From contig ONOI01000026.1 in assembly GCA_900319375.1 (NCBI GenBank), positions 1-50,515 of the forward strand: 50,515 bases of DNA, written 5' to 3'. The notes below the pieces were generated by a model. It made no database searches and was not told the DNA's origin. It saw nothing but the letters and a program-made list of their open reading frames with translations. Position numbers and translations under genes: made by a program. Origin of the DNA: an uncultured Bacteroidales bacterium (GTDB lineage Bacteria > Bacteroidota > Bacteroidia > Bacteroidales > UBA932). Below are positions 1-7,690 of this stretch, piece by piece. The number at the start of each line of letters is the position of its first letter. Positions within the stretch are counted from its first letter, which is position 1.

Positions 1-232
1 CGCGGGAAATGCGGCCGCGCTCCTCTTCTGCCTGATTCAGGGTACGACCCATCTTATCAAACTCAACCCGGCCAACTACTTCGTAGCCTACGTACCGGTA
101 AGCGTCAATGTCCCGCTGGTCTTAGCGACCGACATTCTAGCGTGGGTTGTGATTATGCTGCTACTCCTTATCCCTTCGCGCCAGATCTCCCGTATCGATC
201 CGGCGAAGTCTGTAAAGGGCGAAACGCTATAG
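1..232 (+). CDS. FtsX-type ABC transporter permease, C-terminal end (partial)
   Basis: The frame is open from the window edge (codons start at base 2) to a TAG at 230-232. The visible 76 residues contain two hydrophobic stretches separated by a loop reading LNPANYFVAYVPVSVNV, and end with ISRIDPAKSVKGETL. That ending, a last membrane helix followed by a cytoplasmic tail with I-x-P/D-PAKS, is typical of FtsX/LolC/LolE-type permeases of the lipoprotein-release class, which pull lipoproteins from the inner membrane together with a LolD-type ATPase. The rest of the gene lies outside the window, so the exact subfamily is an inference. No terminator hairpin is obvious in the 30 bases before the convergent TPR gene ends. 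Confidence 0.75.
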   Translation, partial: AGNAAALLFCLIQGTTHLIKLNPANYFVAYVPVSVNVPLVLATDILAWVVIMLLLLIPSRQISRIDPAKSVKGETL

Positions 233-263
233 TATCGCGGCGGGTAGTGCTCCCGGCGCGATA

Positions 264-1091
264 CTATTTCCTAGCGGCTTTACGCTTTTCGATTATTTTA
301 ATGTTGGTTTTGGCGACTTCGTCGTCGGGATTGAGCTTCAAGGCTTTTTTGTAGAATTTCATCGCCTTTTTGGGGTTGTCCTTGGCTACAAGCCAGTAGG
401 AGCCGATGTTGTCGATGTAGTTGGAGTTCTTCGGGTATAGTTTAGAGAGTTTAGTTGAGAGGTTAAAGAAGGAGTCGTAGGCCTGGGGAGTTGCGATATT
501 CCAGAGACTGACGCAGTAGGTCGACATAAGTTCGGAGAAATCGCTTTCGCCTACAGGCTGGCCGTAGACGACCCAAGCCGGGTGTGATGTCTTTTCCTGT
601 TCTACAAGATTATCCAATTCAGCGACAGCCATATCCGGAGACTCCTTCTCGTAGGCGAGAAGACAGGTGATTTTATCTGCGCGATAGACAAGATCGAACG
701 GGTACAGCTCGATAGCCTTTTCCAGCCAGCTTATTGCCTGACCGAAAAGCTCGTCGTCGTAGAAGTTCTCCTCGAAATAGTTCACTTTCTTTCCGGTAGA
801 ATCCGGAATGGCGATAATGGGTTTATTGCCGAGAAACTTTGACTGGTCTTTGGGGACTACCTGAGTAGAGAGGCCCTTCCAGAGGTAGTAATTGCAGCGG
901 GCCTCGAGCAGACGGCCGTCTTCAGGGAAAGCGGCCTCCCACTTATCAAGATAAGTTTCGATTCCTACGCCGGCATATCCCAGACGGCTTATGAGGCGAT
1001 TGTATTTTTCGTTGAATTCTTCAGCGGTAGTCTGGGCGAAAGCAGAAAAAGCCGCCGCCAGAGCAGCTATTATAATAATGTATCTTTTCAT
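264..1091 (-). CDS. Secreted/periplasmic TPR-repeat protein
   Basis: 275 residues, starting with a clear signal peptide (MKRYIIIIAALAAAFSAFAQ, cleavage after AFAQ). The C-terminal third reads as tetratricopeptide repeats: a helix pair around residues 185-215 (YDSFFNLSTKLSKLYPKNSN) and a canonical final repeat with KAMKFYKKALKLNPDDEVA near residue 250. TPRs are protein-interaction scaffolds, so a partner rather than an enzymatic activity is expected. The gene lies 3 bp downstream of the SRPBCC gene and is surely co-transcribed with it. The protein ends in a basic tail (EKRKAARK). Function unknown. Confidence 0.8.
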   Translation of the reverse strand: MKRYIIIIAALAAAFSAFAQTTAEEFNEKYNRLISRLGYAGVGIETYLDKWEAAFPEDGRLLEARCNYYLWKGLSTQVVPKDQSKFLGNKPIIAIPDSTGKKVNYFEENFYDDELFGQAISWLEKAIELYPFDLVYRADKITCLLAYEKESPDMAVAELDNLVEQEKTSHPAWVVYGQPVGESDFSELMSTYCVSLWNIATPQAYDSFFNLSTKLSKLYPKNSNYIDNIGSYWLVAKDNPKKAMKFYKKALKLNPDDEVAKTNIKIIEKRKAARK

Positions 1092-1094
1092 ACG

Positions 1095-1502
1095 CTAAAA
1101 TCTGGCCGATGCGTCTACCATCCCGTCCACCATCTTGTCCAGTGCTTCCTGAATCTTGTTTCCCAGCATCATCTTAAGTATTCCGTTGAGCTCCGCGTCT
1201 ACCTCTACCCAGAAATCGGTCTTCGCCGCTCCGCCGTCGTCGAAATGGAAGGTAATGCTGAAATGGAAGGGAGCGTCGCGATCCTCGGCGACTATCTTTG
1301 TATAAGGTACGCGCTCTACTATCTTTGCACTGAAACTCATACCCTGAGCGGTGGCGGTAAGGGTATCGAAATCAGCCTCAAGAGAAACCTGCTGATCCTG
1401 CGGCACCATCCTGGTGAAGTTTCTCATATCCGTAAAGGCCATAAAAAGTTCGGCCTGAGGGCGGCCGACTATTCCGTGTTTGCTTGTATATTGCGCTGCC
1501 AT
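1095..1502 (-). CDS. SRPBCC (START-like) family protein
   Basis: 135 residues beginning MAAQYTSKHGIVGRPQAELF. The alternating strand pattern, the early YTSKHGIVGRPQAELFMAFT segment (strand plus short helices) and the long C-terminal helix (GNKIQEALDKMVDGMVD) fit the Bet v1/START helix-grip fold, which binds a hydrophobic ligand in a central cavity. Proteins of this size are common single-domain members in Bacteroidetes; ligand unknown. It has no signal peptide and is likely cytosolic. It is the first gene of a two-gene unit with the TPR protein (3 bp gap) and is divergent from the Nudix gene, with a -7 box (TATATTTG on the minus strand at 1532-1525) 22 bp from its ATG. Confidence 0.7.
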   Translation of the reverse strand: MAAQYTSKHGIVGRPQAELFMAFTDMRNFTRMVPQDQQVSLEADFDTLTATAQGMSFSAKIVERVPYTKIVAEDRDAPFHFSITFHFDDGGAAKTDFWVEVDAELNGILKMMLGNKIQEALDKMVDGMVDASARF

Positions 1503-1511
1503 TAATTTTCG

Positions 1512-1519
1512 TATATTTG
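1512..1519 (+). promoter_or_regulatory. -7 box for Nudix gene
   Basis: TATATTTG matches the Bacteroidetes TAnnTTTG consensus. TTG at 1491-1493 lies 18 bp upstream and could be the -33 element. The ATG of the Nudix gene is 18 bp downstream at 1538. Confidence 0.65.
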
Positions 1520-1524
1520 TTTTG

Positions 1525-1532
1525 CAAATATA
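1525..1532 (-). promoter_or_regulatory. -7 box for SRPBCC-TPR unit
   Basis: CAAATATA on the plus strand reads TATATTTG on the minus strand. It faces the plus-strand box at 1512-1519 across only 5 bp, so the two promoters overlap and each transcript would start inside the other promoter. Confidence 0.6.
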
Positions 1533-1537
1533 GCAAA

Positions 1538-2149
1538 ATGCATAAAATCTACTTCGAGAAGCGCTGCATCATCATCTGCCCTCCGAGCGACGATTCGCTC
1601 TCGGACCCAAACGCAGTTGTATTCCACCCGGGAATCAGAATCGATATCGGGACCCTGGTCCATATGTTCGAGCAGACAGACTCCCTCTCCCGAATCTACA
1701 TCCCTACGGAAGATACGGATGCAGCTTATGCGGCTCTTTGCGCCCAGTTTAAGAATGTAGACGCCGCCGGCGGACTGGTCGTAAACCGCCGCGACGATTT
1801 CCTTCTTATAAACAGAAACGGCCTGTGGGACCTACCTAAAGGCCATCGCGAAGAGGGTGAGGATATCGAAGTAACTGCTATACGCGAAGTTCAGGAAGAG
1901 ACCGGCGTAGACGAACTCGAGCTTCGCGATCTTATCTGTATTACAGACCATTGCTATATAAGGAACGGCATCTGGCATCTCAAACATACCTGGTGGTACA
2001 ATATGCTCTACACTAAACCGGTAGAGCTTATCCCCCAGCGCGAGGAAGACATATCGAAGGCGGTCTGGGTAGCTAAATCCAGCCTCCCTCCCTTCCTTAA
2101 AAACACCTATCCTTCGATACTCGAAGTCTTCCGTGAAGCTAAAGTGTGA
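1538..2149 (+). CDS. Nudix hydrolase
   Basis: 203 residues from ATG at 1538, preferred over the upstream in-frame start at 1484 because that one precedes the promoter and lies in the divergent gene. A full Nudix box (GX5EX7REUXEEXGU) is visible as GHREEGEDIEVTAIREVQEE followed by TGV, near residues 104-126; it binds the metal and catalyses hydrolysis of a nucleoside diphosphate linked to another group X. The preceding RNGLWDLPKGH is the usual strand leading into the box. About 80 residues before the domain (YFEKRCIIICPPSDD on) are of unknown role, longer than a minimal Nudix protein. The stop overlaps the next gene's ATG (TGATG), so the two are translationally coupled. Substrate unknown. Confidence 0.85.
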   Translation: MHKIYFEKRCIIICPPSDDSLSDPNAVVFHPGIRIDIGTLVHMFEQTDSLSRIYIPTEDTDAAYAALCAQFKNVDAAGGLVVNRRDDFLLINRNGLWDLPKGHREEGEDIEVTAIREVQEETGVDELELRDLICITDHCYIRNGIWHLKHTWWYNMLYTKPVELIPQREEDISKAVWVAKSSLPPFLKNTYPSILEVFREAKV

Positions 2150-3291
2150 TGGAGGAGCTCAGCACTGCGATAAGACTCAACCCGGCTAAGGGTTGCGCCG
2201 GCCCGGAGGGGACTCCGGTCCCATGGAGCCCGCATGGGCGTATCCTCCCGAGCCGCCCGATCTTCACCTTGGACCCGCTGCTCCATGCAGGCTGCTACTA
2301 TGTCCAGGACTCCTCCGCCATGTACGTAGGCCATGTGTTCCGCAAGGCCCTCGCGGCCCTGAAGGCGCCAGGTCTGCGAGTGCTCGATCTTTGCGCCGCC
2401 CCGGGCGGGAAGACTACAGACCTGGCGGCCTCCCTCCGCGAGGCTCTTGGAGACGAGTTCCTACTGGTCTCGAACGAGGTGATGCGTGACCGTGCCCGGA
2501 TCCTGAGCGATAACGTTGCGATATGGGGCGATCCGAATGTAATGGTGACCTCCGTGGACCCAGCTGCGTTTGCCCAGTTCGCTGGCGCGTTCGATATTAT
2601 AGTCGCCGATGTCCCATGTTCGGGCGAGGGAATGTTCCGCAAGGACCCCCGCGCGGTCCAGGAGTGGAGCGAGCAGAACGTCCAGCTTTGCGCCGCCCGC
2701 CAGAAGAGGATTCTGGCCGACGTCTGGCCCGCGCTGCGCCCCGGAGGCGTGCTCGTCTACTCGACCTGTACCTACGAAGATGCGGAGAACGACGATAACC
2801 TTGAGTGGGTCGCGGGCGAACTCGGAGGCGAGATTATCCCGCCCATGGACGAGTTCCCTGACCATGGCGTCCGGCTTACCCGCCGGGGGAACCTGCTGCG
2901 GGCGGGCGAAGTGCCCGGCGAGGGGCAGTGGGTCGGCGCTCTCGTAAAAACCCCCGACGCCGGGCCCCGGCCCGCCCGCAAGCCCGACTTCAGCCGCCTG
3001 CGTCCCCTTCGTTTCGGCATTCCCGCCGGGACCGAGAAGGGCGGTAAACTCATTCCCGATCCGGACTATGCGCTGAGTCTTGGCTATCGCGGCGAGTACC
3101 CTCAGATTGAACTCAGCCGCTCCCAGGCCCTCGAATACCTCCACCACGACCCTCTCCGTTTCCCGGACGCTCCTCGCGGTTTTTGCGCCGTCACCTTCGA
3201 GGGCCATCCTCTCGGCTTCGTCAACAACCTCGGAACCCGCTGCAACACCCTTCATCCTCTGTCCCGCCGCATCCTTATGAATATAAAATAG
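2149..3291 (+). CDS. RsmB/RsmF-type rRNA cytosine-C5 methyltransferase
   Basis: 380 residues. SAM-binding motif I is VLDLCAAPGGKTTDLA (about residues 79-94), the catalytic motif IV is DVPCSGEGMFRKDP and motif VI holds the second cysteine in YSTCTYEDAENDD; this paired Cys arrangement marks RNA m5C methyltransferases of the NOL1/NOP2/Sun family. The C-terminal RGFCAVTFEGHPLGFVNNLG resembles the RsmF PUA-like tail. ATG at 2149 overlaps the Nudix stop; a GTG three bases earlier is possible, and TAA at 2140 blocks any longer form. The usual 30-odd N-terminal residues before the SIRLNPAK-like segment are absent, so this is a slightly short member. Target base is probably in 16S rRNA (inference). 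Confidence 0.85.
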   Translation: MEELSTAIRLNPAKGCAGPEGTPVPWSPHGRILPSRPIFTLDPLLHAGCYYVQDSSAMYVGHVFRKALAALKAPGLRVLDLCAAPGGKTTDLAASLREALGDEFLLVSNEVMRDRARILSDNVAIWGDPNVMVTSVDPAAFAQFAGAFDIIVADVPCSGEGMFRKDPRAVQEWSEQNVQLCAARQKRILADVWPALRPGGVLVYSTCTYEDAENDDNLEWVAGELGGEIIPPMDEFPDHGVRLTRRGNLLRAGEVPGEGQWVGALVKTPDAGPRPARKPDFSRLRPLRFGIPAGTEKGGKLIPDPDYALSLGYRGEYPQIELSRSQALEYLHHDPLRFPDAPRGFCAVTFEGHPLGFVNNLGTRCNTLHPLSRRILMNIK

Positions 3292-3323
3292 GAGGGGTGT
3301 GAAACTTTTTCGGAAAATCGGCC

Positions 3324-3350
3324 GTATATAGTATACTTTAGTCTATATAC
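3324..3350 (+). promoter_or_regulatory. queA promoter region with inverted repeat
   Basis: GTATATAG (3324-3331) and CTATATAC (3343-3350) form a perfect 8-bp inverted repeat around an 11-bp spacer that contains TACTTTAG (3334-3341), one mismatch from the TAnnTTTG box. The queA ATG is at 3358. The repeat could be an operator or simply an A+T-rich promoter. Confidence 0.4.
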
Positions 3351-3357
3351 GCGAGAT

Positions 3358-4407
3358 ATGAAACTTTCTCAATTCAACTTTGAACTCCCTCAGGAGAAGA
3401 TCGCAAAAGAACCCACCCGCTGGAGAGACGAATGCCGTCTCCTCGTACTTCATAAAGACACCGGCGAGATAGAACATAGGCAGTTCAAGAACATCATCGA
3501 CTATTTCGGAAAAGGAGACAACTTCGTCCTCAACGACACAAAAGTCATCCCCGCGAAACTTTTCGGCAAAAAGGAAAAGACAGAGGCGGACATCGTGGTG
3601 TTCCTTCTTCGTGAGCTTTCAAAGGAGCAGAGGCTCTGGGACGTTATCGTAGAGCCCGCCCGCAAGATCCGTATCGGCAATAAACTCTACTTCGGAGAAG
3701 ACGACAGTATGGTAGCTGAGGTAATCGACAATACTACCTCCCGCGGCCGTACCCTCCGTTTCCTCTACGACGGACCCTACGACGAGTTCAAGCAGGCCCT
3801 TTACGCCCTGGGCCATACCCCGGTTCCCGAGTGGGTCAAGGAAGAGACAGACGAAAGCGACGTAGAGAACTATCAGACTATCTTCGCCGCCAACGAAGGT
3901 GCAGTCAGCGCTCCCGCAGCCGGACTCCACTTCAGCCGTGAGCTCTTCAACCGTATGATCCTCAAGGACATAGAGAAGACCTTCATCACAGTCCATATGG
4001 GTATGGGCTACTTCCGCTCGGTCGATGTCGAAGATCTTTCGAAACACAAGATGGACGGCGAAAGGATGATAATCAGCAAGGAAGCGGCAGACAAGATCAA
4101 CGCAACTAAGCGCGCAGGCCACAAAGTAGTCGCCTGCGGCGTTACCGTCATCCGCGCCCTTGAGACCTACGTCACTACTAATAAAGAGATCAAGGAGAAC
4201 GATATCTGGACAAACAAGTTTATCTTCCCTCCTTACGAGTTCTCGATTCCGGACGCTATCGTAAGCAACTTCCACCTCCCTCAAAGTACTATGCTTATGA
4301 CTGTAGCGGCCTTCGGAGGATTCACAAAAGTAATGAACGCCTACAGGGTCGCGCTCGAAGAAGGCTACAGATTCGGACCCTACGGAGACGCGATGCTGAT
4401 AATCTAA
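3358..4407 (+). CDS. queA: S-adenosylmethionine:tRNA ribosyltransferase-isomerase
   Basis: 349 residues, full length for QueA, which moves the ribosyl part of SAM onto preQ1 in tRNA to make epoxyqueuosine in the queuosine pathway. Family hallmarks: N-terminal KLSQFNFELPQEKIAKEPT, NFVLNDTKVIPAKLFG near residue 60, AAGLHFSRELFNRM near 190, THVHMGMGYF-like TVHMGMGYFRSV near 215, and the C-terminal FHLPQSTMLMTVAAFGG. No other queuosine genes are in the window. It has its own promoter region and stands 27 bp before dprA, which may be co-transcribed. The insertion KKEKTEADIVVFLLREL replaces the more usual T-G-A-x-VEVLLL form but keeps the core. Confidence 0.97.
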   Translation: MKLSQFNFELPQEKIAKEPTRWRDECRLLVLHKDTGEIEHRQFKNIIDYFGKGDNFVLNDTKVIPAKLFGKKEKTEADIVVFLLRELSKEQRLWDVIVEPARKIRIGNKLYFGEDDSMVAEVIDNTTSRGRTLRFLYDGPYDEFKQALYALGHTPVPEWVKEETDESDVENYQTIFAANEGAVSAPAAGLHFSRELFNRMILKDIEKTFITVHMGMGYFRSVDVEDLSKHKMDGERMIISKEAADKINATKRAGHKVVACGVTVIRALETYVTTNKEIKENDIWTNKFIFPPYEFSIPDAIVSNFHLPQSTMLMTVAAFGGFTKVMNAYRVALEEGYRFGPYGDAMLII

Positions 4408-4434
4408 CAGACAAACCAACTAAACTTATGAAAT

Positions 4435-5604
4435 ATGGAAACTTCAAAACTTACAAAGGTGGGCGCTTGTACGCTCAACCGAGCCTTCGGATATAATCCG
4501 CAGGTCTCTGCCAGACTTATCGAAGAAACCGGCTCAATCGAAGCCATCTTCCGCCTGAGCGAACGCAAAAGGGACGATTTACTCGGTCCCTTTTCGCGTT
4601 TCCATGGCTCTCTATCTGATGCCGAGTTCTTACGCAGCGAAGCTGAGCTGGCGGCGATTCAGGCTCAGGGCGTCGGTTTCGTGGCCCTGGGCGAAAAGGA
4701 ATACCCGTCAGCGCTGGCCCAGTGTCCGGATGCGCCTGCGGGGCTGTATGTGCGCAGCGTCACCCCGCTCGAAGAGCTGTTTGTCCAGGGGCCGTTCATC
4801 TCGATAGTGGGGACGCGCGACGTCTCGTTCTACGGCCAGGAATGGACCCGAAAAATTGTTTTCACGCTCGCCCATGCCCAGCTTAAGCCCGTGATAGTCA
4901 GCGGCCTGGCGTATGGGGTCGACATTATGGCCCATCGCGCCGCGCTCGAGGCCGGGCTCCGGACTATCGCCGTCATCCCCACCGGTCCCGACGAAATCTA
5001 CCCCTCGGGCAACCGCCGCTACGCCGAGCAGATAGCCCGGACTCCCGGCTGCGCCCTCGTGACCGATTTCCCTCCCGGAACCGGCGCCCAGGCGGCGACC
5101 TTCCTTCGCCGCAACCGCATCATCGCCGGGCTTTCCAGCGCCACTGTCGTCGTGGAATCGAAAAAGAAGGGCGGCAGCCTCATCACGGCCCACACCGCTT
5201 TCAGCTACGGCCGTGATGTCTGGGCGCTGCCCGGCAGGATCGATGACATCCGCTCGGCGGGCTGCAACGCGCTGCTGCGCGAAAAGGTCGCCGAACCCAT
5301 CGCTGATGTCGAAGCCCTGCCGGACGCCCTCGGCCTGGGAACCTTCAACAGACGGCGTAAGGCAGAGCTTGAGGAGGAAGTCCGCGACCGCTTCTCCGGT
5401 CAGGTCTCTGGGGATACCCTCGAAAAGCTCTGCTCAATCGCCGTCTGCATTAAGCTCAACCGCGGTATCTGTATCGAGGATGTCGCCTCAAAGCTCAGCC
5501 TTCCCTACCTCGAGACCACCACCCTTGTCGGCACCCTCGAAACCGAAGGCTTCATCATCACCGACCTCCTCCAGCGCTGCTCCGTCCTGATCCGCAACTA
5601 CTGA
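4435..5604 (+). CDS. dprA: DNA-processing protein DprA/Smf
   Basis: 389 residues. The Rossmann-like DprA core runs roughly from residue 95 to 305, with SIVGTRDVSFYGQEW, VSGLAYGVDIMAHRAAL, PTGPDEIYPSGNRRYAEQI, FLRRNRIIAGLSSATVVVE and GSLITAHTAFSYGRDVWALPG all visible. An N-terminal helical (SAM-like) part and a C-terminal winged-helix-like tail (KLCSIAVCIKLNRGICIEDV on) complete the usual three-part layout. DprA binds incoming single-stranded DNA and loads RecA during natural transformation; it is also widespread in non-competent species. It follows queA by 27 bp. Downstream begins the long gene-free hairpin region. Confidence 0.95.
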   Translation: METSKLTKVGACTLNRAFGYNPQVSARLIEETGSIEAIFRLSERKRDDLLGPFSRFHGSLSDAEFLRSEAELAAIQAQGVGFVALGEKEYPSALAQCPDAPAGLYVRSVTPLEELFVQGPFISIVGTRDVSFYGQEWTRKIVFTLAHAQLKPVIVSGLAYGVDIMAHRAALEAGLRTIAVIPTGPDEIYPSGNRRYAEQIARTPGCALVTDFPPGTGAQAATFLRRNRIIAGLSSATVVVESKKKGGSLITAHTAFSYGRDVWALPGRIDDIRSAGCNALLREKVAEPIADVEALPDALGLGTFNRRRKAELEEEVRDRFSGQVSGDTLEKLCSIAVCIKLNRGICIEDVASKLSLPYLETTTLVGTLETEGFIITDLLQRCSVLIRNY

Positions 5605-6185
5605 TCCCGATCCCCGCGGCTTTATCTTTCTCCTCTCGACGAGCATCAATTCCACCAGCGAGTCTGGCCTCATTTCTTATCGACCAGTTCCCTTCGCGTG
5701 GCTACCGCCCGTGTGTTGAAGGGTGATAGCCACGTTTTGGGCCTTTTTTGCTCCCATCACCCCTTTCGCAGGGGGTGATAGCCACGCTGAGTGACCATTT
5801 CCGCCTTCGGCCGGAGACTCCCTCGCGCGGGACTCGTCAACTATTCATACGGGGGAAGCGTCCTTCCCCCTAGCCCCCTGCGGCCTTTCCGCCTTTCCAA
5901 CTTTGCTTGCGCAAAGTCACGGCCCGGCCGGTCGGCTGATGCCGACATCGTAGCTCCGCTCCTCTAAGCCCCCCCTCATCAGTCCTCATCGCATAACTCG
6001 CTATCAACGGACACCTCCCCGCTCCCCGTGGCCGCGGGTGGCCACGCCCGCTCGAGGGAGTCCCCGCTCCTCCGGCTCTAACTCCTTCTACTACCGGTCG
6101 AATATATATTCGTTAGCCCCCGGCAGGGTTAGTGTCGCGAGGGGTAGCGCCTCATTGTTTGCTCTTCCGACGAGCCCGCGCGGGC

Positions 6186-6289
6186 TTAAAAATTGGGGGA
6201 CGATTTTTTCGAAGGGTTGAGAGAGGTTGCGCGCACTAGTGCGGGCTACCTCGGGAAAGATCTTCGACAAAATCGTACCAACCTTTTAA
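6186..6289. repeat. About 104-bp imperfect inverted repeat
   Basis: CGATTTTTTCGAAG (6201-6214) matches the reverse complement of 6262-6275 at 13 of 14 bases. Inside, GAGGT (6223-6227) faces ACCTC (6247-6251) around the 12-bp palindrome CGCACTAGTGCG (6232-6243). Outside, TTAAAAATTGG (6186-6196) faces CCAACCTTTTAA (6278-6289) imperfectly. No coding frame. Confidence 0.7.
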
Positions 6290-6294
6290 CCCTT

Positions 6295-6681
6295 CGCGCT
6301 TCCCCTCCCGCCCCGGCGCAGCCCTGGTATGCCCTCCGCACTCATTTTCGCCAAGATGAAGCCAGGCAATATGCCTTACAGCATATTCTGATAGGGGTAT
6401 GCTGGCTTCATACGACGAAATCGGCCTGTGAAGCCAGACTGGAGGCCTCAGAGGCCGTTCTGGCAGGGGTGGTCTGGCTTCGCTTCATCCTGCGGAAATC
6501 CCACAAATCTCCATTTCCGCGAAGTAGCGCCACAATAATTCGCTGCAAAATGCCCTACAAGCACTTCTGGGCTGGGGTGGGTGTGGCGCTGGGGCCTTTC
6601 AAAGGGTGTAGCGCCACAAATAAAACGAAGAATGTGCCCCACAAGCCACTCTGGAGGGGGTACCACGTGGCACTAACTGAC
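6295..6681 (+). repeat. Dispersed structured repeat, copy A (four hairpin units)
   Basis: About 387 bp, clearly homologous along its length to 44922-45305 in the same orientation. It has four successive units bounded by inverted repeats: ATGAAGCCAG 6356-6365/6402-6411; GAAGCCAGA 6430-6438/6473-6481; AGCGCCACA 6526-6534/6582-6590; TAGCGCCAC 6609-6617/6667-6675 (one mismatch). Before the closing arm each unit carries variants of TGCCcTACAaGCAyTTCTG followed by GGGGT. Unit 1 also has an inner perfect 7-bp hairpin, 6368-6374/6381-6387. No coding potential is evident. Confidence 0.85.
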
Positions 6682-6717
6682 GGAAACACCAATCCCGAAT
6701 GGGAAACAGGCCATTCC

Positions 6718-6810
6718 GCGCCAAAAAACCGGAAAACGGCGCCGGAAGGGGGGGGGAGGGGGGGAAAAAAAATCAGGCGATCCGCGCCGAAAACGGCAAA
6801 ATCGGCGCCG
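6718..6810 (+). repeat. GCGCC-N-GGCGCC repeat units, copy A
   Basis: Two units start with GCGCC at 6718 and 6784. Each contains a GCGCC...GGCGCC inverted repeat around an A-rich centre. The 27 bases 6718-6744 are identical to 45423-45449. The interval is 66 bp here rather than 51, mainly because of a run of G (about 6747-6764) and A. Confidence 0.7.
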
Positions 6811-6894
6811 ACTTGTTCGCGGAGCCCCTCCCCTTTGCTGTTTCGCCAAGATGAAGCCTACTCTCAAACGCTGGCAAAGTCCACAGATTTTTAC

Positions 6895-6902
6895 TAAATT
6901 TG
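6895..6902 (+). promoter_or_regulatory. -7 box for TatD gene (leaderless)
   Basis: TAAATTTG, a perfect TAnnTTTG match, only 5 bp before the ATG at 6908. Transcription would start at or next to the start codon. Confidence 0.7.
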
Positions 6903-6907
6903 TATTG

Positions 6908-7690
6908 ATGGAATTTATCGATACACATTGCCACCCAAGCGACGAAGCCTACGAGGGTGAGAGGGAGCAGATGATCAGCCGCGCGATAGAGGCGGGAGTG
7001 ACCCGTATGCTCCATGCCGATGTAGACAGCCACGACCGGCCGAGGATGCTCAGGCTCTGCGAGCAATACCCCGGAGTAGTATTCCCCATGCTCGGTCTGT
7101 ATCCTGGTTCGGTCGGCGAAAACTGGAAGGAGGAGCTGGACATGGTCTTCGAAGAGGCGAAGAATCCGGAGAGGTTCGTTGCGATAGGCGAAATCGGCCT
7201 GGACTATCATTTCTCTACCGAGTTCAAGGAGCAGCAGAAAGAGGCGCTAAGAGCCCAGCTGGAGCTGGCTGCGCGCCTCAGCCTGCCGGTAAACATCCAT
7301 CTTCGTGATGCAACAGACGACTTTTTCGCAGTCCTGGACAGCTGCCGCGGCCTTGGCCTGAGGGGAAATCTCCATGCCTTCGGCGGGAGCTCGGAGACTG
7401 CGGCGAGAATCCGCAAATACGGCGACTGGAGTGTTGGGATCGGAGGCGTTCTGACTTTCAAGAAGGCCGGTATCGCGGAAGCGGTAAAAAGTATCCCTTT
7501 GGAGATGATACTTCTGGAAACAGACGCGCCGTATCTGACTCCTACTCCGTATCGCGGAACCCGCAATGAAAGTTCTTACATTCCGCTTATTGCCGCCAAA
7601 CTCGCTGAAATCAAACAGTTAAGCCTGGAGCAGGTCGCAGAAGCTACAACAGAGAACGCTTTGAATCTATTCAAACTGCACCAACATTGA
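6908..7690 (+). CDS. TatD-family metal-dependent hydrolase (DNase)
   Basis: 260 residues from ATG at 6908. The upstream in-frame ATG (6851) lies in repeat sequence before the promoter and adds 19 unrelated residues, so it is rejected. Metal-binding motifs of the TatD TIM barrel are in order: DTHCHPS (HxH, residue 5 on), GEIGLDYHF (Glu near 98), NIHLRDA, LHAFGGS and ETDAPYLTP. TatD enzymes act as Mg-dependent 3'-5' exonucleases or related phosphodiesterases in DNA repair and turnover. The last 20 residues form the usual helix (EQVAEATTENALNLFKL). It is a stand-alone gene between the hairpin block and the exbB operon. Confidence 0.93.
   Translation: MEFIDTHCHPSDEAYEGEREQMISRAIEAGVTRMLHADVDSHDRPRMLRLCEQYPGVVFPMLGLYPGSVGENWKEELDMVFEEAKNPERFVAIGEIGLDYHFSTEFKEQQKEALRAQLELAARLSLPVNIHLRDATDDFFAVLDSCRGLGLRGNLHAFGGSSETAARIRKYGDWSVGIGGVLTFKKAGIAEAVKSIPLEMILLETDAPYLTPTPYRGTRNESSYIPLIAAKLAEIKQLSLEQVAEATTENALNLFKLHQH

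Larger units (their letters stand above)
5605..6907. other. Gene-free, hairpin-rich intergenic block
   Basis: No convincing coding frame: the one long frame (6193-6897) runs through repeats, homopolymers and palindromes. The block is instead a string of inverted repeats. Perfect stems include 5697-5704/5727-5734 (CGTGGCTA), 5756-5763/5772-5779, 5851-5858/5863-5870 (GGGGGAAG), 5900-5906/5911-5917 (ACTTTGC), 5931-5936/5941-5946 (GTCGGC around TGAT), 6027-6033/6040-6046 (CGTGGCC), and palindromes at 6099-6112, 6173-6186 and 6232-6243. These are followed by the 6186-6289 inverted repeat, the dispersed repeat (6295-6681) and GCGCC tandem units (6718-6810). The tatD promoter closes the block. Confidence 0.8.

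Noticed and set aside
2146..2148. GTG start for the rRNA methyltransferase
   Set aside because: ATG at 2149 directly follows and gives the standard stop/start overlap with the Nudix gene; GTG remains possible but less likely.
6193..6897. Long open frame (234 codons) through the hairpin block
   Set aside because: It crosses the dispersed repeat, G and A runs and palindromes, has no family signal, and the homologous copy at 44.9 kb does not keep the same frame.
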